A stretch of 64,000 bases of DNA from assembly GCA_946811695.1 (NCBI GenBank), contig OX328124.1, positions 88,382,972-88,446,971 of the forward strand. The letters are read 5' to 3'. This DNA is from Gonocerus acuteangulatus. Its lineage: Eukaryota > Arthropoda > Insecta > Hemiptera > Coreidae. The position numbers and the translations under genes were made by a program. Under the pieces are notes generated by a model. That model searched no databases. It was not told where the DNA came from and saw only the letters and a list, made by a program, of their open reading frames with translations. Position 1 is the first letter of the stretch, and every line of letters starts with the position of its first letter. This document shows positions 11,338-21,663 of the stretch, piece after piece.

Positions 11338-12265
11338 TACGAGACGTGTTTTTTAAGAAAGTACCGTTTTGCCACACCGCGACCACAGCGCTGCAGTCGG
11401 CGTTCTGTGCACGCGCACTTGGTACCTACACCTCTTGTCTACGCCCGACGCCATTATAGTCTGATTCTTGTTTCGCCTGACTGGTGTTTTGTATGGCATT
11501 GTTACCGAAAGCTTGAATTACCGAAAATTGTGCTCACGTTGGGTACTGAAAAAGTTGACGGATGTGCACAAAAACAAACGTTTAGGCAGTACATTGACTT
11601 TCTATTGAGCGGTACAGCGATAACAGTGAATATTTCTTAATCCCAATTGTTACGGGCGATGAAACATGGGTGGCCTACGTCACACCAGAATCAAAGCAAC
11701 AGTCCATGGAATGGCGGCATTCACATTCACCCGGAAAAGTGAAGGTTAAGCAAACAATTTCTACCCGGAAAATCATGTGCACAGTTTTTTGGGGACAGAA
11801 TTGTTTTTTTTGGGGGGGGGGGGCAATTCCTGTCTCGTAATGAGACAATCAATGCAGCTGCTTATTGTGAGACGTTGAAAATCTGCGCCGTTCAATCCAG
11901 AACAAAATACGTGGCAAGTTGAGGAAGGGCATCGTTTGCTGCATGAGGATGCCCAGACCAAAGATCTCATCACATCTTTTAAATAGTAAACTCTAGATCA
12001 TCCTCCTGATCTGGGCTCAGTGACTACCATCTGTTCCTGCACTTGAAGAAACACCTGGGTGGTTAACAAGTCAGGCGGCAGACTTCTATGAGGAGGGTAT
12101 TCATAAAGTGGAACAACGTTATGACAAGTGCCTTAATATTGAAGAAAATTACGTAGAAAAGTAGATTAAGGTACAGGATTTCATGTAAAAATAAAGTTAT
12201 TGAGATATCTTTGCACGTATTTTTTAAATTTCAGAACGGTACTTACTTAAAAAACACGCCTCGTG
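11338..12265 (+). mobile_element. Degenerate mariner-family transposon
   Basis: Terminal inverted repeats match over about 30 bp (ACGAGACGTGTTTTTTAAG at 11339 against CACGAGGCGTGTTTTTTAAG read backwards from 12265) and are flanked by TA. At 928 bp it is shorter than a complete mariner (about 1.3 kb). It inserted into the TA tract of a HelA 3' end (11205-11336). The end sequences resemble rosa-type mariners, but the subgroup is uncertain. Confidence 0.85.
11470..12165 (+). pseudogene. Broken mariner transposase
   Basis: Frames can be followed in pieces. SGTAITVNIS stops at 11638, then about 11652-11790 reads TGDETWVAYVTPESKQQ, SMEWRHSHSPGKVKVKQT and TRKIMCTVFWGQN. This contains the first catalytic Asp region (TGDETW) and the WRHSxSP block of mariner transposases. 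A run of G at 11810-11822 breaks the frame. Later text INAAAYCETL and a degenerate LLHEDAQTK stand where active copies have LLHDNARPH. The N-terminal helix-turn-helix region is missing or unreadable. With many stops and frameshifts it is dead. Confidence 0.75.
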
Positions 12266-12295
12266 TATATATAAATATATATATATATATATACT

Positions 12296-13003
12296 GTAAA
12301 ATTCATCTAATCCCGCATCCTATAGCCCGGCACGGCAAGGAAGTCAAGGCCAAACATGTAAAATGCGCCTCTTTAGTTCCTAGGCACAATTCCGCGAAAT
12401 CCCCATCCCAACAAACCCGGAAACCCTCACTGTGATCAAATACGTACTTGTCTCACTTTCAGTTGATAGCTTTCGCTCAACTGATAACATCTTGCTAGAC
12501 CCTTTTCAGCATAAATCTTGACGAAAGCATCGGAAAATCTATTCGTTTATGCAATTAGTATCAGTCAGCGATTATTGATTTTATAACTGTGTTTTATTAA
12601 ATAAAAATAATTATAACAGCTTTATAACATCTTGGGAACGTACACAAGTGAAAACTGTCAGGGTCGAAAAGATTTAGTAGTTCAATTTTGAGGTTAATAC
12701 TGTAGAAAAGAGGCCCAGCTTACACGTATATATTTGGGGACCTTAATGCCCATATTCTTCGCCTCATAACAGTTAACCGGAGCAGTAGACCTCTGTTTTT
12801 ATGAGATTGCTCCCTCCTAAAATTTAGGCTACCAGAGTACCTCATCTAATCAGTTTCTATGAGAACTTGAATTGTAGTTTGTGTATTGTATGACCGCCGC
12901 AACCGTTACAACCTGCAATGAACCTTAATTTCCTTGAATATGTTTTAATCTTGTGGAAGAACAGTCGAGTGTTGTAAAATATCTGGGTTTTTCTTGTTTC
13001 TTT
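12296..13003. other. No recognisable feature
   Basis: 12300-12430 is C-rich relative to its neighbours (CCCGCATCC, CCCCATCCC) but not identified. The rest is plain AT-rich DNA. Confidence 0.45.
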
Positions 13004-13195
13004 GTGCAGTGTGGTGAAATTGGTACAATCCTATACTGCTTATATATGTTTATACATTTGCCTGAGAGCGAACAGTTAAATATATTGGTGCATATTTGTC
13101 TGTTCGCTCTTGCTGGTCTGAATTCGATACTTTGGTATCAGTTAAATGAATATATCCTGGCTGTATAGGTTTGTACCAATTTCACCTCACTGTAC
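13004..13195. mobile_element. Palindromic MITE, Tc1/mariner-like ends
   Basis: Inverted ends CAGTGTGGTGAAATTGGTAC and GTACCAATTTCACCTCACTG span about 30 bp. A TA follows the right end, with TG in the matching left position (probably a mutated TA). A second inner palindrome, GAGCGAACAG / CTGTTCGCTC, lies at 13067-13118. Confidence 0.75.
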
Positions 13196-13537
13196 TAATG
13201 TGATCCCAATTTACGATATCTATTATTATATCGAGGAAGAGGATGTTTCATCTTCTGCAAACGTAATCAAAACAAATGTATCTCTGTATGGATGAATTTT
13301 AAACTCGAAAAGAAATTCTCAACTCTGACTTTTTGGATCCCGGCCACCGAGAAACAGTGAGTTCTGTGGCTAGTGCTGGTCGATGAAAAGGATATTTCTT
13401 TTAATATAGCGTATTTTTGTGCAATGTTTCATCTAACTCGGATTACATACACCCACATAGAAACAAATTTGAAAACCCAGTTTTGTCGTGACCAATGGGT
13501 TATGAAATGTCGACAATTCTCGAAGGCACCTGCAGCT

Positions 13538-13600
13538 TCCTCGATCGGATTTACGTCATAAGCGGGGTTCTATAGTTTATAGGGTGGATGGAAATACAAT
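13538..13600 (+). repeat. HelA 3'-end relic
   Basis: CGATCGGATTTACGTCATAAG followed by CGGGGTTCTATAG is a diverged plus-strand version of the HelA 3' terminus. Only this short piece is recognisable. Confidence 0.35.
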
Positions 13601-14707
13601 GAAATCATGTACATTCATGATAATTTTATGAATTTTAAGCATGTTGCGAAACGTTTATAACCGTTACCGATGAATAATATTTAACCGTCCTAGGCATCCC
13701 TCATTAAATTCTTTTCCATCCTGATTAGAATGCAATGGGGAAGAAAAAATAAATGATAGTAAACGAAACTGATAACCAGTTGCTTCTTCAGCTACTAGGA
13801 ACGGAGAAGAATGAAGATAATATTCCGCAATGGCGCTGTCCATTCTATATCATGTTATCTCACAGAAAATGGCGTGCGGTAGATCCTAGTATTGTAGTGA
13901 TCCGATTTATTTTCATACCAAAGATACTTTGAGTTATTGATGTGGAAATTTAATCATAGAAAGTGTAAATATTTTGGAACAACAAGCAAGGAAGCGTCAT
14001 GATTTCCATTTATGAGGTTCAATATTCAAAAGCAATTTGGCACTCATTAGATCTGTCAATAATAATTAAGAGTTTTATTATTAAGAGGAAATTTGCTTAA
14101 TTTCCATGACCTATTGCTGAGTTTTTAGGAAGTTAATGAGAATTTAACATCTTGATTGTTCATAGAATAGATATTCTGAATATCTTCATAGGTTTGTGTT
14201 GAAATTTGAAGAAATATGTTGGTTTGTAAATTATAGAATGATTACTTCCATTATATTCATTAGTGACGCATCATTCCGAGCTGTTTTAATAAAACCTTTA
14301 TGATATTCATCCGTAATATAAGAAATTGAAACTTGAAAAATCGTACGCACTTAAAATGACTTATAATTATGAATAATAAATATTGAAATATTCCAGTCAT
14401 TCATTAGTTTATTATTCATTTCTTTATAGATATTTCAACGATTTTTGGGTCCCGAACATCAACACTGGTAATTCTTTATTTGCTTCTAGTCATATCGAGA
14501 GTATTTATCTAATCTGCGTACTTCTGTGTCCCATTAGGTAATGCATTTTTTTGCATCTTACTCTTAATATGGGTGGTGAATGGACCACACTCGCAAGATA
14601 TGTACAATAAACATGTACAGTTGTACAATGCCATTCTAGGGAATTACAAAAAAGAAAAGAAAAATAGAACACATTATATACAGTAGGTACCTCTAGTAGG
14701 ATTTTAA
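13601..14707. other. No recognisable feature
   Basis: AT-rich, no frames above about 60 codons and no repeat match. Confidence 0.5.
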
Positions 14708-14900
14708 TTTAAAACCCGGTTGCGAAATTGGCAACGCATTCTAGCGACAAAACGGGTGATTCTAGGTTCAAAGCTCAGCCCGACAAGAGGGCAGAAATTG
14801 GACAGAATGTGGAAAGGAAAGACAAAACAGTAAAAAACAAGAGGCTTAAGCATGTCAATGGGGGCGTCGCCCCTCCTATGGAATCAGGTTTTTGGGTCGA
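14708..14900 (+). mobile_element. tRNA-Arg-like headed SINE candidate
   Basis: AACCCGGTTGCGAAATTGG, CAACGCATTCTAGCGAC and GATTCTAGGTTCAAAGC follow the order of a tRNA-Arg (D-arm, anticodon arm, T-arm), with a weak acceptor stem. A non-tRNA body (AAGAGGGCAGAAATTGG to CGTCGCCCCTCC) follows. No second copy in the window, so the SINE call is tentative. Confidence 0.45.
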
Positions 14901-15353
14901 AGAGCTGAGTTTTTAAAATAATGAACTTATTATTTTGATTGATATAATATTATTTTATTGTTGTCATGCTATACTTGAATGTGTCATTGTTTTTAAAGAA
15001 TTTATTTAGGGGTGAACTATGAATGTCGTTTCGTAGTCGAAGTCAAAGTTAAATGTAATTTATGCTTCTGCAATAAAAATAAATGTTTGGGATTTTGCCT
15101 AAATATTTTTAAGAAAACCATCTGTCAAATTTAAATGTTGAGAAGAGATATTATCTGTGTGCTTTGGTGTATATGTATTTTTTTTTTCTTTTTCATTTTG
15201 CTATTTAATGTTTGCGGAGAGTTTTAATGAACGCAATTTTCTTGGTCACTCTAATTTCAACTGAATATTAAAATGTATAAAATGATGGTATTACCACATC
15301 TTCTTGGTTATTATGAGTTATGGTCAATAAAAGAGAACGGCTAAATTTAAGAA
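14901..15353. other. No recognisable feature
   Basis: AT-rich sequence ending in the poly-A run at 15354. Confidence 0.5.
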
Positions 15354-15374
15354 AAGAAAAAAAAAAAAAAAAAC

Positions 15375-15725
15375 GGAGATTACGGCCGGAAGAGGAGGGA
15401 AGTGCGGGAGGAAAAATTTATGGTTGGATGGTAAGGGGTTATATAGGGGCGATATTAAAAAGGAGATAGGGCCTTGGATAAATGTGTCTGAAGGGGCGAG
15501 GGTGGCGCTCCATCACAAATCAGGATTATACAATTTCTCCCTGAGGACAGGCACATGCCACCCTTAGCCTACTCCTCATCAGATCGAAGCTTGCGAATTG
15601 TCATGGGGCTTCTTCCATTAGGAGGTGCTCGGCTCAAGGCGACATCTGCAGAATAGTGAGTTACCAGCTCTAGAGGTGATCTAGAAGCTGCCGCATTGAC
15701 TCGAGGGTATTTACTTTCCAGGTCA
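15375..15725. other. GC-richer unrecognised segment
   Basis: It starts after a poly-A run (15354-15373) and is clearly richer in G and C than its surroundings (GGCCGGAAGAGGAGGG to CTGCCGCATTGACTCGAGG). No long frame on either strand. It may be a decayed retroelement or captured host sequence; I do not recognise it. Confidence 0.4.
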
Positions 15726-15834
15726 TGTTCTGGATTTTTGTTATGCAGTGAAGAAATTTAGGAATAGGAGTTATAAGAACAATAAGCATTGAGATGCATT
15801 ATTGGACGATTACAATACATATAATATCCTTCCC

Positions 15835-15985
15835 GCCATCGACCATAGCTGTGTTGATCTAAGCGGTTCCCGTTGATCACCGTAGTTGAGCAACGTCGGC
15901 CGTGGCCAGTACCTGATTGTGGAAATGAACACGCGCTCTTGGCATTAATAAAGGGTGGAAACCTTTAGATATCCCGGCGTTAATA
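15835..15985 (+). mobile_element. SINE-5S copy, old
   Basis: GATCACCGTAGTTGAGCAACG and GGCCAGTACCTGATTG are a diverged 5S head. The body is AAAGGGTGGAAACCTTTAG and CCCGGCGTTAATAGC; the tail has decayed. Confidence 0.7.
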
Positions 15986-16785
15986 GCGGAATTGCTAATA
16001 CACTGTTAAACAAACAAAAACAAAAGAATGTAAATTTCCCATAAGAACTACGCCATCTGGAATTAGGTGGGATGTCGAAAACTCGGCAAGTATGAAACAA
16101 AAACATTCGATACGATTAGCACTTTGATGGCACTGCGAAACTTTACTCCAGAAGTTTTTTTTTTTGAATTAATTAAGTATCCCATAAAAAAAACATTTTG
16201 AATGAATTAATGGTTTCATTTAATAGTAATGTAACAATATTTATAAAATAAATGAATACAAAAATACCATAATCGCCATTGTCTCTGATACAAGAAGTTG
16301 AAAGTAAAGGTGGCCATCCATATAAGTACAGTACATCCGTACCACTTTCAGTTTGTTACCACTTTCAGTTCAAATCTCAAAGCCGGGACTTCACAGTTTG
16401 GCCTGAAGGTTTGGGCTGTACGGGTCTAGCACACACACGTTAAATTAATAAACCTCAAGGCCGAGACTGCGCAGTCCAATATCCTCTTGTCCTCACACGG
16501 CAGGCCCGGCCCCATTGGACTGTACAGGTAATCTATTGGGGTTTAAATTCTACTTCCATGGACAGTACAGTTCAACTCTGGACTCAAGCATGTCCCATTC
16601 ACGATGAGGAATATCTCTCCATGCATGGGGATCGTAACGGTATGTTACTATAAGAAATCGATACAATTGAACCCTAACCTCAACATAGAGATGAGCAAAA
16701 ATTGAGGACTCAAGGATTGATTTAATATTGGTATGGTTTATAGATAATAATATATATTAATATATGTATCCCACCTAAATATATG
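15986..16785. other. No gene; short repeated motif
   Basis: TTTGTTACCACTTTCAGT occurs near 16351 and again at 18637, and the related GTACCACTTTCAGT precedes the first. The function is unknown. Confidence 0.45.
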
Positions 16786-16992
16786 GAGGCCCATTCGCCG
16801 TGATTGTTAAGGCATGAGCCCCTAACAGTCCATGCCAACGGTCAATGGTTCGATTCCCACTTAGGGGTGGTGGCTTTTCTTTGGAAAAAAGGAAAGACAT
16901 CAACCCTGTCGTCGCTAGAAAGAGTGGTGACCTATTGATGACCCGTCCTAAAATTATTAGTTAATTATAATGGACCTTAAAATTTAAATAAA
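16786..16992 (+). mobile_element. SINE-B copy
   Basis: GGCCCATTCGCCGTGATTG and GTTAAGGCATGAG precede GGTTCGATTCCCACTT (B box), GGGGTGGTGGCTTTTC, CGCTAGAAAGAGTGGTGACC, GACCCGTCCTAAAATTATTAG and the tail TTAAAATTTAAATA. Confidence 0.8.
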
Positions 16993-17126
16993 TACTACAG
17001 TCCGATGCCTTATGGTTCAGATTCAGAAGTTTTCTTCGCACCTTAAGGATTAATCTCATAAACTCATACTGAGTTTTTTGTAAAATATTTGATTTATTAC
17101 ATGAGTTAATGCGCGGTTTAACAACA

Positions 17127-17186
17127 TTTTTAGAGATATATAGGGAAATTGTTTTTTTGTTTTCCCTAAATATCTCTAAAAATGTT
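17127..17186. repeat. 60-bp hairpin
   Basis: TAACATTTTTAGAGATATATAG-type text at 17127 is mirrored at 17164-17186 (CTAAATATCTCTAAAAATG), with a T-rich loop. The stem is about 24 bp. Confidence 0.75.
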
Positions 17187-17419
17187 AGAGATATATATCT
17201 AATATTAGATTGGTGCAAAAATATAGCAGATTTTGATTATTTATTTTGTTCAGGCAAGTGCTTGCCAAGTAAACAGAGCTAATCTAAAGACCTAGTTGAT
17301 AGTTAAAAACAATAGTTTAGTAGGTGTTATATTATCTATGAGTAAGGAACTCTAAAAATCACCATGTCAGAAATGGATTTCCTCATGTTCGAAATGCCGC
17401 TCAAACCGTATGTAACGGG

Positions 17420-17500
17420 ACCCTTAGGATTTAATTACTCTTGAGGAGTTGGTATGGAGCCCCCGAAACATGTAGGACAATTATAAAATAAAGTAATACA
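17420..17500 (+). repeat. Penelope-LTR-like segment
   Basis: CTCTTGAGGAGTTGG, GGAGCCCCCGAAACATGTAGG and AAAATAAAGTAATAC resemble the end of Penelope-type LTRs, with the GAAACATGTAGG core shared with 41960-41975. Confidence 0.4.
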
Positions 17501-18078
17501 AAAAAGAAAAGGAAAATATTTACCTAGGCCAAGTATATCCAGAGTGAATATAATGAATTGGTCAGAAATATGCAGATTATAATAATATCAGTTATTAAAG
17601 AGTGGATTAAAAGAAAATAATTTAACATTTTTTTAGGACAGTATTTATATTTTTTTCTTTCTGGGAACAAGATATAAATACTAAAATGAACATTCAGAGA
17701 GTCCCAATGTCCGGGGGGATATACTTTTCGACAAGAATAATTTTTTTTTCTTCCTTGGAATCTGTAATTTTTCTGCTGGGATTCCACATGGGCGAGTCAG
17801 GAAGCGCTTGTAAAGTTGACGAGAAGTAAGGTCATTTCTACTGGTGGGAAAGTGGCGGCCATTCTGGCCTAGGACAATCTCTCCCTCGACCCAACTTTTT
17901 TTAAAGGTTTTTTAAGGGCGGTTTTCTCCTTCCACCCTTCCTTTCCCAGCTCGGGATTTTTTTCTTTCCTTCTATGGGAATATAATACAGTGGACCCTCG
18001 TTTTTAGAGCAAAGCCGTACGCAAATTTTAAAAATTATTCCGGTATTTAAATACGTTTAAATGGAAAAAGAGAGCGGC

Positions 18079-18084
<6 letters not shown>
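17501..18084. other. No recognisable feature
   Basis: An 87-codon minus frame (17524-17787) is low-complexity. Nothing else identified. Confidence 0.5.
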
Positions 18085-18122
<38 letters not shown>

Positions 18123-18123
18123 A

Positions 18124-18190
<67 letters not shown>
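18085..18190. repeat. (CA)n(TA)n microsatellite
   Basis: CA repeat (18085-18110) passing into TA (to 18190), then GAGA. It lies 120 bp before the hammerhead-like inverted pair. Confidence 0.9.
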
Positions 18191-18194
<4 letters not shown>

Positions 18195-18310
18195 GAGAGA
18201 GAGAGGGAGAAAAATCCAATGGCAACGTTTAAATAATTATGAAAGTAGAATATATCAGGGTACGGTCGTGGTATCTTAATAAAACTACATTTATTAAAAT
18301 GAGTTTTATT

Positions 18311-18468
18311 GTATATTTGCCGATGTTTCGGCTTGACAGTCAAGCCTTCATCAGGGCTGTTAAACAAGAAGATATATATATATATATATATATTTGTATA
18401 AAGTCTCTTCTTGTTTAACACCCCTGATGAAGGCTTGAATATAAAGCCGAAACGTCGACAAATAATAA
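18311..18468. mobile_element. Inverted pair of hammerhead-like Penelope motifs
   Basis: Arms 18311-18368 and 18410-18468 are inverted copies around a TA tract (18373-18393). On its own strand each contains CTGATGA (18348-18354 minus; 18424-18430 plus), a hairpin (GGCTTG-actgt-CAAGCC or GGCTT-gaatata-AAGCC) and GAAAC (18325-18329 minus; 18449-18453 plus). This is the conserved core order of hammerhead ribozymes, which are known from Penelope LTRs. No reverse transcriptase is present. Confidence 0.65.
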
Positions 18469-19189
18469 AACTCGTAAAACGGCGTATCGTGGACACAAAT
18501 GATTGTAATACACTATGGCGATATAGGAAGTAAAATTAATGTAGCTGATTTATTAAAATCTGGATGATGACTGGAGATGAATTAGAGGTTTTATATGCTC
18601 CGGAATATATTCTAGAAAGTAGTATGTTGTAAGTTTGTTACCACTTTCAGTGCTCATTGATATATTTGGCTTTATTTGCACCATTAGATACATGTCTCAT
18701 CGGTCATATATTGACAGAACAAACGTGACGAAACATGTCACTATTAATGATCAAAACTTTCAAGGTTGATGTGAACTAGAAATGCTCACACTGGAGTTTG
18801 AGGAAATGAGCTAGCTTATGAAGCTGTCGAAGGAACAACTGTTCAGGAAATGAAGTAAAACACGAAGTTGTCAGACAAAGCACTGTTCGGGAAATATGCT
18901 GTCAAAGAAGCAATGGTACAGGAAATTACACCCGTGCATTTACTTGGTCTATTCTTATCAAACTATACCACAACAGTTTTAAAACATAAACGTCTAATGT
19001 AAAATGTAACTGGTATAATATAAAAACAAAGTAATGTATGTATTCTTGTATCTATAATGCTGCTAATAATAAAATTTGTATTTGTATCTCGAAATCAGTG
19101 TTAATTTTGCTTTTGATTAGACCTGACTCTAAATACATTTTTCCCCCTGTCAGTCTTGAATCGTGTTAAGACTATATATATATATATAT
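18469..19189. other. No gene; degenerate ~50-bp repeats
   Basis: At 18815-18935 three imperfect units contain GCTGTC-AA-GAA and (A/G)CTGTTCAGGAAAT-like text. Otherwise plain sequence. Confidence 0.4.
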
Positions 19190-19190
19190 T

Positions 19191-19221
<31 letters not shown>

Positions 19222-19384
19222 GGCGCATCTACTTCTAGGTCATTAGCGCCGATATCCAGGGTGCAGCGAGGAATTTTCCCAGCGAGCCTTGAGATGAGAA
19301 AATTCCTGCCGGAGGTGGGAATCGAACCCACCATCTCCCGCTTATGAATCCAGCGCGCTAGCCACTAGACTACGGGAGACCCCA
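19190..19384 (-). mobile_element. SINE-A copy
   Basis: Plus-strand order is T run (19193-19219), ACGGCGCATCTAC, GCGCCGATATCCAGGGTGC, the body and then GGGAATCGAACCCACC (B box complement) and CACTAGACTACGGGAGACC. It is the reverse complement of the 30782 copy with few changes. It lies directly beside the inverted LINE 3' end. Confidence 0.88.
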
Positions 19385-19404
19385 TATATTATTATTATTA
19401 TTAT

Positions 19405-19680
19405 ACGGGGTGTGTTCTTCTCAGTTTCCTGGAGTAAATTCTTTCGGGGGCTATTGCCAACCGAAAGAATTGTTGTTCATATTAGTTTTTTTTTATTATT
19501 ATTATATTTTTATGTTTCTTGTCACGGGCGTTCGTTTAAAAATTTTCGAACTATTCTCGCAGTGTCGAGCAGTACCGCTTGTTGTGCGTCTTTAATCAGT
19601 TCCTCCGAGATTTTCAAGTATTTTGTAGCTGTGACTGTGGTTTTTGGGATGAGTCCATTAGCCGATATAATAATAATAAT
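19405..19680 (-). mobile_element. Inverted 3'-end copy of the same R2-type LINE
   Basis: Reverse complement of this segment matches 21290-21545: the ORF end (ACGGGCGTTCGTTTAAAAA on the plus strand is the complement of the stop region), the hairpin TTCTTTCGGGGGC / GCCAACCGAAAGAA, and the flanking AT-repeat tail. It holds about the last 85 codons plus the 3' UTR, with about 15-20 percent differences, so it is an older or different subcopy. Confidence 0.8.
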
Positions 19681-19709
19681 ATTAATAATAATAATAATAT
19701 TTAATTATT

Positions 19710-19740
<31 letters not shown>

Positions 19741-19758
19741 TTAATAATAATAATATTT

Positions 19759-19817
<59 letters not shown>

Positions 19818-19830
19818 AATATATATATAT
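19664..19830. repeat. (ATT/AAT)n microsatellite between the two LINE copies
   Basis: It is a nearly continuous AAT/ATT repeat that switches strand sense several times (ATT to AAT to ATT), so it can fold on itself. A similar tract, 21560-21663, follows the forward copy, and this family probably uses such repeats as its 3' tail. Confidence 0.85.
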
Positions 19831-21545
19831 CACAGCCTGATTACCAACGAGGAATATATCAAGGCGATAGCCTTAGTCCTTTATGGTTTTGTTTGTCCCT
19901 CAATCCAATGAGCCAGTTACTTCGTGACAGTGGATTTGGTTACCAGCTAACTGTAAATAATCCCGACACCAGGATAAGCCACAGTCTATTTATGGATGAC
20001 CTTAAGTTGTACGCGAAGAATCCTGTCCAGCTACAAAGTATGACGGATATTGTTCAAGATTTTAGTAGCACCATCGGCATGACGTTTGGTATTGACAAGT
20101 GTGCCGTACTGCATGTTTCAAAAGGGCAATCAGTTTTGACCAATAACATTGCGTTAGCTGATGGTGATGCTATCCGTGAACTCGATGAGGATGAGTCGTA
20201 CAGGTATCTTGGCGTACAACAACATCTGAAAATAGCCAAAAGAGAAGTAAAAGAGGAACTGAAGGCTGTGCTTCTTAAACGCTTGCGTCTGATTTTAAAA
20301 AGCTATCTACATGGCAGGCAGAAAATAAAGGCAATTAATACATGGGCAATTTCATCACTGATTTACAGCTTCGGAGTCATCAAATGGTCGGATACATCGT
20401 TACAAGAACTGGATCGTCTCATACGAACAGAGATGACTAAGGCACGTATGCACCACCCCATATCGTCAATTGAAAGGCTGTATTTACCCAGGAATAAAGG
20501 AGGACGAGGTCTCGCAAATATTCAAGACTTATGTCGCTCCCAGGAAATTAACCTGAGGAGCTACATAATGGCAAGCGAGAATCGTCTTTTCAAGGAAATG
20601 GTCAAACTGGACGAAAATTATACAACCTTAAAATTGAAAACAAGCAAATGGCCGGAAATTACGACAGAATCGGATCGCCTTGGCTCGTGGCTAAAGAAAG
20701 CATTACACGGGCGATACCATAGTCAGTTATTTGATCCGGAGGTGGTGCTCTCATGGTCGGTAGCGTGGTTGACTTCTGGAAGGCTATTCCCCGAAACAGA
20801 GGGGTTTGTAATAGCCATCCAGGATCAAGTAATAGCAACAAGATCCTATCGACGTCACGTTTTGAAGGATGTCAACATCTCTGACAAATGTAGACTTTGT
20901 AACAAATCGTATGAGTCGATCCAGCACATTACGGGGGGCTGTGAGATTCTTGCGGGATCCGATTATCTTCAGCGGCACAATAACGTGGCCAAAATATACC
21001 ATCAAGCACTCGCAGAAAAATATGGTATGTTGGATGGTGTGGTCCCTTATTACCGCTACGTCCCAAATAGACTTTTGGAGAAAGGTACAATTAAGATGTA
21101 TTGGGACGAAGCAATATTAACGGACCGTACTGTCCATCACAATAAACCGGACATTCTTATCATTGACAAGGGAAGTAAGACAGCCGATATTATTGATTTC
21201 GCAATCCCCAATGATGAGAATATCCGGAAATCATATGCCGAGAAACTGCGCAAGTATCAGGAGTTGGCCATAGAGCTGAAAGACTTGTATAAGTTGGATT
21301 CCGCAAGGATTACAGCCGTCATAATCTCGACCAACGGGCTCATTCCAAAAACGACGATTGCCGCAAATACCTATTTGAAACTGCCGGAGGATCTAATTAA
21401 AAATGCCCAACAAGCGGTACTGCTTGATACCGCCAGAACGGTTCGGAAATTTTTAAATGAACGCCCGTAAAAAATAAAAAATCAATAAAAACAATTCTTT
21501 CGGTTGGCAACAGCCCCCGAAAGAATTTATCCCAGGTGACTGAGG
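19830..21545 (+). mobile_element. R2-type LINE with restriction-like endonuclease, 5'-truncated
   Basis: The element begins inside the reverse transcriptase (about 19833) after an ATT microsatellite and ends after a short 3' UTR with an (AAT/ATT)n tail (21570-21663). The 3' UTR contains a strong hairpin, ATTCTTTCGG-ttggcaacagcc-CCCGAAAGAAT (about 21495-21527). The coding frame is uninterrupted over 1.6 kb, so insertion is recent. A reverse-oriented copy of its last ~260 bp lies just upstream (19405-19680). Confidence 0.85.
19833..21470 (+). CDS. Reverse transcriptase (C-terminal part) and restriction-like endonuclease
   Basis: The open frame runs from the truncation point, well before any Met, to TAA at 21468-21470. 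It reads RGIYQGDSLSPLWFCLSLNP (RT motif 4), then SHSLFMDDLKLYAKN (the catalytic FMDD in place of YADD), thumb-like text to about 20600, and a zinc knuckle CRLCNKSYESIQHITGGC (C-X2-C-X8-H-X4-C) at about 20892. The endonuclease follows: KPDILIIDKG, ADIIDFAIPND and KLRKYQEL, the PD...D...K/KY pattern of R2, NeSL and Hero-type elements. Function in a full copy is site-preferring target-primed reverse transcription. All catalytic residues in the retained part are present, but the N-terminal DNA-binding domain and RT motifs 0-3 are gone. The exact clade within the R2 group is not certain. Confidence 0.85.
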   Translation, partial: QPDYQRGIYQGDSLSPLWFCLSLNPMSQLLRDSGFGYQLTVNNPDTRISHSLFMDDLKLYAKNPVQLQSMTDIVQDFSSTIGMTFGIDKCAVLHVSKGQSVLTNNIALADGDAIRELDEDESYRYLGVQQHLKIAKREVKEELKAVLLKRLRLILKSYLHGRQKIKAINTWAISSLIYSFGVIKWSDTSLQELDRLIRTEMTKARMHHPISSIERLYLPRNKGGRGLANIQDLCRSQEINLRSYIMASENRLFKEMVKLDENYTTLKLKTSKWPEITTESDRLGSWLKKALHGRYHSQLFDPEVVLSWSVAWLTSGRLFPETEGFVIAIQDQVIATRSYRRHVLKDVNISDKCRLCNKSYESIQHITGGCEILAGSDYLQRHNNVAKIYHQALAEKYGMLDGVVPYYRYVPNRLLEKGTIKMYWDEAILTDRTVHHNKPDILIIDKGSKTADIIDFAIPNDENIRKSYAEKLRKYQELAIELKDLYKLDSARITAVIISTNGLIPKTTIAANTYLKLPEDLIKNAQQAVLLDTARTVRKFLNERP

Positions 21546-21597
21546 AGAAAACCCCCAAATAAAAAATAATATTATTATTATTATTATTAATAATTAT

Positions 21598-21657
<60 letters not shown>

Positions 21658-21663
21658 TTTATT

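Noticed and set aside
12953..13168. 71-codon plus-strand protein
   Set aside because: It lies mostly inside the palindromic MITE and has no recognisable domain.
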